From an uncultured Leptotrichia sp. (GTDB taxonomy: Bacteria > Fusobacteriota > Fusobacteriia > Fusobacteriales > Leptotrichiaceae), in contig CALEXX010000067.1 of the NCBI GenBank assembly GCA_937925095.1, positions 1 to 38,876 on the forward strand: 38,876 nt of DNA. The letters are read 5' to 3'. The translations under genes and the position numbers were made by a program. This document shows positions 32,956 through 38,876 of this stretch, piece after piece; the first letter of the stretch is position 1; the number at the start of each line of letters is the position of its first letter. Below the pieces are notes generated by a model. It had not been told where the DNA came from. It made no database searches and was given only the letters and a program-made list of their open reading frames with translations.

Positions 32956-33567
32956 ATGAAAAAAGTACTAATTTTATTTCTTGTAATTTCAGTAATGGCT
33001 TTTCCTATAAAAATCACAAAGGAAAAAGGTGTGAATATTTCCAAAATAGAAATGGAAAGTAGGAAAAACGAAGTTATAAACCTTGTAAATCAAGTGATTG
33101 ACATGGATTATAAAAATAAGTTTGAATTAAATTATGGAGATGATCAAGGTGTAATTTCAACAAATGAAGTTATAAATAAAAAAATAAAGGAAAGATCTTC
33201 TATAACAGTAAAAAGAATTAATTTTTTGTCATTGGATAAAATAGAAGTATTTTATGATGAAAAAACACCTGATATAGTTACTCTAATAACTACAAATGAT
33301 TTTAATGAACTTATAAAGAAAAGGCTGGAGCAGGAGACTGGATTGAAAATATATAGTGAAAATGGAGTTTATGCACAGCTTTCTGAATACGATAAAAGCA
33401 AAGTACATGAAATATATTTTTATCTTACTTTAGATGAAATTTTAAAAAGTCTGGAGTCAAATAATCTGAAATATAAGCTCAATAGCCAGAAGGTAGTCCT
33501 AGAAAAAATTAATAACCAATGGACTACAAAAGGGGTAGAAACTTTAAATAGTACAAATTTAAAATAA
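32956..33567 (+). CDS. Secreted hypothetical protein, 203 aa (paralogue of the protein at 34169)
   Basis: I do not recognise a described family. A signal peptide (about residues 1-15) leads into a mature protein of charged helices and strands. The central segment (INFLSLDKIEVFYDEKTPDI, about 90-109) aligns clearly with INFISKNKVEIIYTEKSPNI of the protein at 34169. They are diverged tandem paralogues with an LprI-type gene between them. The C-terminal pattern LEKINNQW also recurs in the relic at 34850. Translation may depend on a hairpin-spaced Shine-Dalgarno upstream. Envelope location is inferred from export. Confidence 0.75.
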   Translation: MKKVLILFLVISVMAFPIKITKEKGVNISKIEMESRKNEVINLVNQVIDMDYKNKFELNYGDDQGVISTNEVINKKIKERSSITVKRINFLSLDKIEVFYDEKTPDIVTLITTNDFNELIKKRLEQETGLKIYSENGVYAQLSEYDKSKVHEIYFYLTLDEILKSLESNNLKYKLNSQKVVLEKINNQWTTKGVETLNSTNLK

Positions 33568-33593
33568 TTAAACAATATTAGGGAGCGATTTAT

Positions 33594-34028
33594 ATGAAAA
33601 AAATCATGATTTTAGCTGTGAGTTTAATAGTTTCAATCAGCAGTTTTGCAGGTTATAAAGATGATATGATGATTAGAATGGAAATTAAAGAGAAAAGTGT
33701 GGAAAAATCATTTGGAGGAAGTAATGCAGAAATGAAAAATGCTGCAGCAGCTATTTATGAAGGTTGGGATGAGGAACTAAATGAAGTCTATAAACTGTTA
33801 ATGGCAAAATTATCAAAAAATGAACAGGTGAAGCTTAGAAATGAAGAAAGAGAATGGATTAAAAAAAGAGATAAGGCAGCAAAAGCTGAAGCAAATAAAT
33901 TCTGTGATACTGTAAATGGAGAAAAACTTTGTGGAACAGGTTATGGTTTGGAATACACACAATCATTGATTAACTCGACTAAAAATAGAGCGATTGAATT
34001 ATCTAAAAGATATGAAAAATTGAAATAA
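33594..34028 (+). CDS. LprI/DUF1311-type secreted protein
   Basis: This small exported protein of 144 residues has the lysozyme-inhibitor LprI N-terminal domain pattern (DUF1311): ELNEVYKLLMAKL, then REEWI-like EEREWIKKRD and a paired cysteine segment (FCDTVNGEKLCGTGYG). A signal peptide covers about 1-19. Members of this family include mycobacterial LprI, which inhibits lysozyme. Whether this one does so is not shown. Two cysteines could form a disulphide in the periplasm. AGGGAG precedes the ATG, and it sits between two related secreted proteins. Confidence 0.75.
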   Translation: MKKIMILAVSLIVSISSFAGYKDDMMIRMEIKEKSVEKSFGGSNAEMKNAAAAIYEGWDEELNEVYKLLMAKLSKNEQVKLRNEEREWIKKRDKAAKAEANKFCDTVNGEKLCGTGYGLEYTQSLINSTKNRAIELSKRYEKLK

Positions 34029-34168
34029 GTTTGGATAAGAAAATTTAGATATACTGAAATTTTGTAAAATTTTTATTCAGATTAAGCATTTAAAATATAC
34101 AACATAAAAAATATAATTCTTGAGTTTACTTTTTTTATTATTTTGGTTGTTTGTAAAAAAGGAGTTTT

Positions 34169-34849
34169 ATGAAAAAAATACTGATTTTATTTTTGGTTGT
34201 TTTTTCGTTAAGTTTTTCATTTGAATTAAAAAAAGAAAATTTTAAAATTACAAAAAATAAGAGTTTAAAATTATCAGAAGAGGAAATGAAAAATCAAAGT
34301 GAAAAAGTTGTTGAAGTTTTTAATAAAGAAATTTCAGATAGAATAGAAAGTAAAAATAAGGGAATTGAATATTCGGAAAATACTAATTTGGAAACTGGTG
34401 AAAAAAATTTTAAAGTGAATGTACCCGATGTTTTGATGAATAACAAAGTTTATGAAAAAACAATTTATAAAATTGAAAAAATTAATTTTATTTCAAAAAA
34501 TAAAGTAGAAATAATTTATACAGAAAAATCACCGAATATTTTTAAAATTATGTTTTCTGAAGAATTTAATAAAATGCTAGAAGACAAAGTTTCGAAAGAA
34601 TTGGGATATAAATTGGATAAAGAAAAAATTCAAAAATTATCTGATGAAGAAAGACTGAAAGCAAATGTAATAATTTTGTCTGAATCTCAAAATGAAATGC
34701 TAAAAAGATTGGAAAATAATCAATTTGAATATATGACTGAAAAAACGAAAATGATTTTGGAAAGAAAGAAAAAAGAATGGGAATATAAAAATGAAGAAAC
34801 ATTAGAAAGTGATATTTTTGATTCTTTGTTTGAAAATTTTATAAAATAA
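34169..34849 (+). CDS. Secreted hypothetical protein, 226 aa (paralogue of the protein at 32956)
   Basis: A signal peptide (about 1-17) is followed by a Lys/Glu/Asn-rich protein related to the product at 32956 through the central INFISKNKVEIIYTEK block and the ending ILERKKKEW. It extends about 14 residues further (DIFDSLFENFIK) before the TAA. Its DNA is noticeably more AT-rich than the operons upstream. The frame stays open for 26 codons after the stop with a second, related C-terminal pattern, then meets tatD. The gene may be functional as annotated or may be shortened. AAAGGAG precedes the ATG. Confidence 0.7.
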   Translation: MKKILILFLVVFSLSFSFELKKENFKITKNKSLKLSEEEMKNQSEKVVEVFNKEISDRIESKNKGIEYSENTNLETGEKNFKVNVPDVLMNNKVYEKTIYKIEKINFISKNKVEIIYTEKSPNIFKIMFSEEFNKMLEDKVSKELGYKLDKEKIQKLSDEERLKANVIILSESQNEMLKRLENNQFEYMTEKTKMILERKKKEWEYKNEETLESDIFDSLFENFIK

Positions 34850-34927
34850 TTTGAAGAAAAAGAAGCAATTGTTGAAGTAAAGAAAATTAATGGAAGATGG
34901 AATTTTATCAAAAAAGAAGGTATAAAA
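34850..34927 (+). pseudogene. In-frame relic of a further paralogue C-terminus
   Basis: Directly after the TAA of the 34169 gene, and in the same frame, 26 open codons read FEEKEAIVEVKKINGRW and onward up to the tatD ATG. KKINGRW resembles EKINNQW at the end of the protein at 32956, so this looks like the tail of another family member left after deletion or a new stop. No stop codon separates it from tatD. Confidence 0.5.
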
Positions 34928-35692
34928 ATGAGTAAAATAATTGATACGCATACGCACATTTATGATAAACAGTTTGAAAATGATTTTGATGATGTGATGA
35001 AAAGAATTGAGGATGAACTGGAAGGGATTGTGAGCATTGGGTTTGATTTGGAAAGTTCACTTAAAAGCATTGAACTTGCGAATAGATATTCGTTTGTGAA
35101 TGCGGTAATTGGAGTTCATCCTGTGGATATAAAAAAATATAATGATAAAGTAGAAAAAGAACTCGAAAGATTAGCATTGACTGAGAAAAAGGTTGTTGCG
35201 ATTGGGGAAATTGGGCTGGATTATCACTGGATGGAAGATCCGAAGGATGTTCAGATTGCTGGATTTAGAAAGCAGATGGAGCTTGCAGAAAGAGTGAAAA
35301 AACCAGTTGTTATCCATACAAGAGAAGCTTTGCAGGATACACTTGATGTTTTGAGGGATTATAGAAATGTTGGGGGAATTTTGCATTGCTATCCAGGTTC
35401 CTTGGAAGCGGCAAAGCCGTTTTTAGATAGATATTATCTGGGAATTGGCGGAACTTTGACGTTTAAAAATAATAAAAAGACAAAGGAGCTTGTGAAGGAA
35501 TTGCCTTTGGAAAAAATTGTTCTGGAAACAGATTGTCCGTATTTGACACCTGTGCCTTTTCGAGGGAAACGGAATGAGCCGATTTATACAAAATATGTAG
35601 CGGAAGAAGTAGCTAGAATTAAGGAAATTTCGGTAGAGCAAGTTATTAAAGTAACTACTGAAAATGCTAAGAAAATTTATGGAATGCAATAG
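34928..35692 (+). CDS. tatD: TatD-family metal-dependent hydrolase (DNase)
   Basis: This TIM-barrel hydrolase of the TatD/YcfH group has 3'-5' exonuclease activity in studied members. Metal ligands are visible: His8 and His10 (DTHTHIYD), Glu at about 95 (GEIGLDYHW), His at about 127 (VIHTREA), His at about 152 (LHCYPG) and Asp at about 203 (ETDCPYLTPVPFRGKRNEP). The length of 254 is normal. The Shine-Dalgarno is weak (GAAGG). It is followed closely by tgt. Confidence 0.92.
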   Translation: MSKIIDTHTHIYDKQFENDFDDVMKRIEDELEGIVSIGFDLESSLKSIELANRYSFVNAVIGVHPVDIKKYNDKVEKELERLALTEKKVVAIGEIGLDYHWMEDPKDVQIAGFRKQMELAERVKKPVVIHTREALQDTLDVLRDYRNVGGILHCYPGSLEAAKPFLDRYYLGIGGTLTFKNNKKTKELVKELPLEKIVLETDCPYLTPVPFRGKRNEPIYTKYVAEEVARIKEISVEQVIKVTTENAKKIYGMQ

Positions 35693-35720
35693 AATTTAGA
35701 AATTAAATGTAGGAGATAAA

Positions 35721-36902
35721 ATGTGTATTGAAAAAGAAAATAAAAATTTTAAAAATCCAATAGAGTATAAATTAGAAAAAAAAGATGGAAATGCACGTGC
35801 GGGAGTTATAAAAACACCACATGGAGAGATAAAAACACCAGTATTTATGCCAGTTGGAACGCAGGCAACTGTGAAAGCTATGACTAGGGAGGAGCTGGAA
35901 GAGATTAATTCTCAAATTATTCTTGGGAACACATATCATTTATACTTACGACCTGGAGATGATTTGGTAAATGATTTTGGTGGGCTTCACAAATTTATGA
36001 GATGGGATAAGCCAATACTTACTGATAGCGGCGGATTTCAAGTGTTTAGTCTTGGAGATTTGAGAAAGATAAAGGAGGAAGGTGTTCATTTCCGTTCCCA
36101 TTTAGATGGCTCAAAGCATTTTTTATCGCCTGAAAAATCTATTTCGATTCAAAATAATCTGGGAAGCGATATTATGATGGTGCTGGATGAATGCCCCCCA
36201 GGATTGTCAACACGTGAATATTTGATTCCGTCCATTGAAAGAACTACGAGATGGGCTAAGCGTTGTATCGAAGCAAATAGAAATAAGGATAAGCAAGGGC
36301 TTTTTGCAATTGTACAAGGTGGAATTTATGAGGATTTGCGGGATAAAAGTCTTGAAGAGCTGTACGAGTCTGATTATGGTTTTGCTGGGTATGCTTTAGG
36401 AGGGCTTGCCGTTGGGGAGCCACGTGAGGATATGTACAGAATTTTGAAATATATTACACCCAAATTGCCTGAAAATAAACCGCGTTATTTAATGGGAGTG
36501 GGAGAGCCTGTGGATATGCTTGAGGCTGTGGAACATGGAATTGATATGATGGACTGTGTTCAGCCGACAAGAATTGGTAGACACGGGACTGTTTTTACAA
36601 AATATGGAAGGCTTGTTATAAAAAATGCGATTTATTCACGAGATGACAGACCACTTGATGAAGGTTGCGACTGTTATGCCTGCAAAAATTATACGAGGGC
36701 ATATATTAGGCATTTATTCAAGGCTGGAGAAATTTTGGGACAGAGGCTTGCGACGTATCATAACTTGCATTTTTTGCTAAAACTTATGGATAATGCACGT
36801 GAGGCAATTATTGATGGAAGGTTTAAGGAATATAAGGAAGAAGTGCTGAGAAATTATGCGATGGGTAAAGAAAGTGAATGGATAAAACCGAAGTCGATAT
36901 AA
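35721..36902 (+). CDS. tgt: Queuine tRNA-ribosyltransferase
   Basis: Tgt swaps guanine for preQ1 at position 34 of tRNAs with GUN anticodons. DSGGFQVFSL (Asp at about 101) and DCVQPTRIGRHG (nucleophile Asp at about 278) form the active site. The zinc site is CDCYAC (about 316-321) plus a downstream histidine. The first 15 residues are an acidic/basic extension before the family start. A GGAGA site precedes the ATG at 35721. It follows tatD by 28 bp, probably in one unit, and a terminator follows. Confidence 0.95.
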   Translation: MCIEKENKNFKNPIEYKLEKKDGNARAGVIKTPHGEIKTPVFMPVGTQATVKAMTREELEEINSQIILGNTYHLYLRPGDDLVNDFGGLHKFMRWDKPILTDSGGFQVFSLGDLRKIKEEGVHFRSHLDGSKHFLSPEKSISIQNNLGSDIMMVLDECPPGLSTREYLIPSIERTTRWAKRCIEANRNKDKQGLFAIVQGGIYEDLRDKSLEELYESDYGFAGYALGGLAVGEPREDMYRILKYITPKLPENKPRYLMGVGEPVDMLEAVEHGIDMMDCVQPTRIGRHGTVFTKYGRLVIKNAIYSRDDRPLDEGCDCYACKNYTRAYIRHLFKAGEILGQRLATYHNLHFLLKLMDNAREAIIDGRFKEYKEEVLRNYAMGKESEWIKPKSI

Positions 36903-36927
36903 GATTAAATAAAAAATTGTAATTTTG

Positions 36928-36961
36928 AGGCGATTTATATTTGAATCGTCTTTTATTTTTT
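36928..36961 (+). terminator. Terminator after tgt
   Basis: AGGCGATT (36928-36935) pairs with AATCGTCT (36944-36951) with one G-T pair, followed by TTTATTTTTTTT. Confidence 0.75.
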
Positions 36962-37039
36962 TTATAATTATGATAAAATAAATAGAAAGTTTTTTCTAAA
37001 AAGAAATAAATAAAAAATAAGAAGAAAAGTAGGTGTAAA

Positions 37040-37822
37040 ATGAAAAAAAGACTAATTTTTGTAGCAATTTTGGTTAATTTAATTTTTGGAGTGCAAGGAT
37101 TTTCAGAAGTAACTTCAAAGAACTCTGATAAAGTAATAGAAAGAGTAATTGAAGAATACGATAAGGGAAACAAGCAGAAAGCAATGTCAATGTTAAAGGA
37201 AAATATATTAAAAAATCCTTCAAATCTTGAATTAAAGGTTTTTTTGGGAATGATGTATGAAGATATGGGTAAAAAGAAGGAAGCTGAAAAAGAGTTAAAT
37301 GAAGCAGTAGCATTACAAAAAAAATATCCTTTTATAGGAGATGATGGCAAAAAATATGATATAAGATTAATAATTGGGAATATTTATGCATCTGGAAAAG
37401 AATATGAAAAAGCATTAAAATGGTATAAAGAAATTGATGATAAATATATGAAGGATGTGATTGGATTAAAAGAATACATGATAGGTGTTTCAAATTATGC
37501 ATTAAAAAATCCTGAAGAAGCAAAAAAATATTTCTTAAAATCATATATTAGTGATAAAGAAGGAGATTCAGAAGACTTTTTAGGACAAATTTATTATGAA
37601 GAGGGAAATCATAAGGAAGCTTTGAAGTGGTATTTAAAGTCAGTTGAAAAAGGAAATACAGATACATACCCGAACTTAGGAATTTTTTATATTAACTTAA
37701 ATGATAATGCAAAAGCTTTGCAATGGTTCAGAAAAGCATTGGAAGAGGCAAAAAAATCAAAAGATGCTGAAAAAATTAAGGATATACAGGAAACCATCAA
37801 ATATATTGAAAGTGGAAATTAA
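37040..37822 (+). CDS. Secreted TPR-repeat protein, 260 aa
   Basis: A signal peptide (about 1-21) is followed by tetratricopeptide-type helical repeats. The clearest are LGMMYEDMGKKKEAEKELNE (about residue 73), LIIGNIYASGKEYEKALKWY and EALKWYLKSVEKGNTDTYPN. TPR proteins act as scaffolds for protein contacts; with export this suggests a periplasmic or outer-membrane scaffold, but no partner is known. AGTAGG-type Shine-Dalgarno upstream. It is a tandem paralogue of the next gene. Confidence 0.8.
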   Translation: MKKRLIFVAILVNLIFGVQGFSEVTSKNSDKVIERVIEEYDKGNKQKAMSMLKENILKNPSNLELKVFLGMMYEDMGKKKEAEKELNEAVALQKKYPFIGDDGKKYDIRLIIGNIYASGKEYEKALKWYKEIDDKYMKDVIGLKEYMIGVSNYALKNPEEAKKYFLKSYISDKEGDSEDFLGQIYYEEGNHKEALKWYLKSVEKGNTDTYPNLGIFYINLNDNAKALQWFRKALEEAKKSKDAEKIKDIQETIKYIESGN

Positions 37823-37879
37823 AATTTTACAATGTAAAAACTAATAGAAATATTAGACTAAATAGAAAGAAGGTACAGG

Positions 37880-38620
37880 ATGAAAAGATATTTAATTTTA
37901 CTATTATTAATGGCAAACTTAGGGCTAGGAGTTCAAAGTTTTGCAGTGATGACAAAAGATGAAAGAATAAAATTAGAAGATCAGATAGATGAAGCATATG
38001 AAAAAGAGGATGAAGAAAAATTACTTTCTTTAATTACAAAATATGTAAAAGAATTTCCAAATAATGCTGAATATTTAAACAGATTAGGAGTTCTGTATGA
38101 TAACAAAGAAAATTATTCAGAAGCTGAAAAATGGTATTTAAAAGCTATAGAAAAAGGAAATTACAATGCAATCTCAAATTTAGCATACGTTTATTTTGAA
38201 AAGGAAGAATATGAGAAAGCGATAAAGTATTATAAAGAATATCAAAAAATAGCAGATAATACTGATAATTATTATTGGATTGCAGCAGCATATGATGAAT
38301 TGGAAGATTATAAAACTGCAAAAGAATGGTTTTTAAAATCAATAAAATTTGATAAAGATGGTTATTCAGAAGAGAGATTAGGAATAATTTATGCTAAAGA
38401 AGGAAATCAGAAAGAAGCATTAAAATGGTATTCAGCAGCTATTGAAAAAGGAAACTTGTGGGCATACGACAGTTTAGCAGCTTTATACATTAGTATGGGA
38501 GATTATAAAACTGCAGACAAATGGGTAAGAAAAGGATTAGAAATGGCTAAAAAAACAAATGATACGGAATTGCAGGAAGAATTGCAAGAAACGCTTGATA
38601 ATATTCAGGAATTAAGATAG
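37880..38620 (+). CDS. Secreted TPR-repeat protein, 246 aa (paralogue)
   Basis: A signal peptide (about 1-22) is followed by TPR/Sel1-like repeats: RLGVLYDNKENYSEAEKWYL, IAAAYDELEDYKTAKEWFLK and EALKWYSAAIEKGNLWAYDS. It shares the ALKWY plus EKGN pattern and the ending RKxLExAKK with the protein at 37040, indicating tandem duplication. AAGAAGG precedes the ATG. The 57-bp gap carries only small hairpins. A terminator lies about 70 bp after its stop. Confidence 0.8.
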   Translation: MKRYLILLLLMANLGLGVQSFAVMTKDERIKLEDQIDEAYEKEDEEKLLSLITKYVKEFPNNAEYLNRLGVLYDNKENYSEAEKWYLKAIEKGNYNAISNLAYVYFEKEEYEKAIKYYKEYQKIADNTDNYYWIAAAYDELEDYKTAKEWFLKSIKFDKDGYSEERLGIIYAKEGNQKEALKWYSAAIEKGNLWAYDSLAALYISMGDYKTADKWVRKGLEMAKKTNDTELQEELQETLDNIQELR

Positions 38621-38691
38621 TTTTTTTGATTAAAAATTGTTAAGTATAAATAATATATAAGTCATATATAAGACGGAGTAAAATATTTAGG

Positions 38692-38738
38692 GGCAGTCAT
38701 TAAACATTACAACAAAGCTTTTCTGACTGCCTTTTTTT
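38692..38738. terminator. Terminator between the last TPR gene and a convergent fragment
   Basis: GGCAGTCA (38692-38699) pairs perfectly with TGACTGCC (38724-38731) and is followed by seven Ts on the plus strand. It lies between genes that face each other. Confidence 0.75.
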
Positions 38739-38765
38739 AATTATTTTATTTTGGGATATTTCTTC

Positions 38766-38876
38766 TCATTGGACATTCTCCTCCTCGTAAATTTCTAATA
38801 CCGTGTTTTTTTCAAATTTTTCAATTTCAAGTTTTTGTATTTCAAGCAAATTTTTTTTATACAGCTATTCTTTTTT
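38766..38876 (-). pseudogene. Fragment of a minus-strand coding sequence at the window edge
   Basis: Reading leftwards, an open stretch of 32 codons (38864-38769) has a charged, coding-like pattern (LEIQKLEIEKFEKNTVLEI) and ends in EENVQ followed by TGA at 38768-38766. Upstream, in the same frame, is a TAG at 38867-38865; an eight-A run at 38858-38851 lies between, and one added A would join the open frame across it. It is either a frame-shifted gene end, a sequencing slip, or chance. The gene is not recognised. Confidence 0.3.

Noticed and set aside
34141..34202. Repeated TTTTGGTTGTTT before and within the signal peptide of the 34169 gene
   Set aside because: A 12-base repeat 50 bp apart in very T-rich DNA is likely chance.

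Overview
The window looks like a chromosomal stretch of a low-GC, Gram-negative anaerobe of the Fusobacteriota, most likely Leptotrichia or a close relative. This is inferred from protein and codon style, not from a database search. The coding DNA is strongly AT-rich, but the cell makes an outer membrane: TamB, BamA and LpxD are present. There are also many small secreted proteins of the kind common in Leptotrichiaceae. A Firmicutes-type conjugative transposon has inserted at the left edge.

Layout. 1 to about 2040 is the int end of a Tn916/Tn1545-type element: a structured leader, xis, int, and the terminal Int-binding repeats. From 2070 to 6274 lie small unknown or secreted proteins, a secreted 5'-nucleotidase and a MazG-like pyrophosphohydrolase. 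From 6603 to 8201 are cysK and cysE, the two steps of cysteine synthesis from serine. An M3 oligopeptidase on the minus strand (8367-10061) faces a complete oligopeptide ABC importer, oppBCDF-oppA (10315-16137), followed closely by a nitroreductase. From 17002 to 21747 is an mnmG-rsmG-(membrane protein)-parB group with no parA. From 21856 to 29562 is an envelope block: tamB, bamA, lpxD. Then come a lipoprotein, hslO, ddl and luxS. From 32956 to 34927 is a cluster of small exported proteins: two diverged paralogues, an LprI-type protein between them, and a relic of a further copy. Then tatD, tgt, and two tandem secreted TPR proteins. A fragment of a convergent gene may begin at the right edge.

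How the genes fit together. Imported peptides (Opp) can be trimmed by the neighbouring M3 peptidase, which suits an amino-acid-using oral anaerobe. BamA, TamB and LpxD serve outer-membrane protein and lipid A assembly. Ddl feeds peptidoglycan synthesis. LuxS recycles S-ribosylhomocysteine and makes the AI-2 precursor. MnmG, RsmG and Tgt modify tRNA and rRNA.

I do not see a clear multi-gene system of an unknown kind. The most unusual signals are: (1) a perfect 12-bp hairpin plus T-run, the form of an intrinsic terminator, inside the first 30 codons of lpxD; (2) a stem-loop between the Shine-Dalgarno and start codon of the M3 peptidase; (3) a strongly structured non-coding region ahead of xis; and (4) the small secreted-protein cluster, with an in-frame paralogue relic running directly into tatD.
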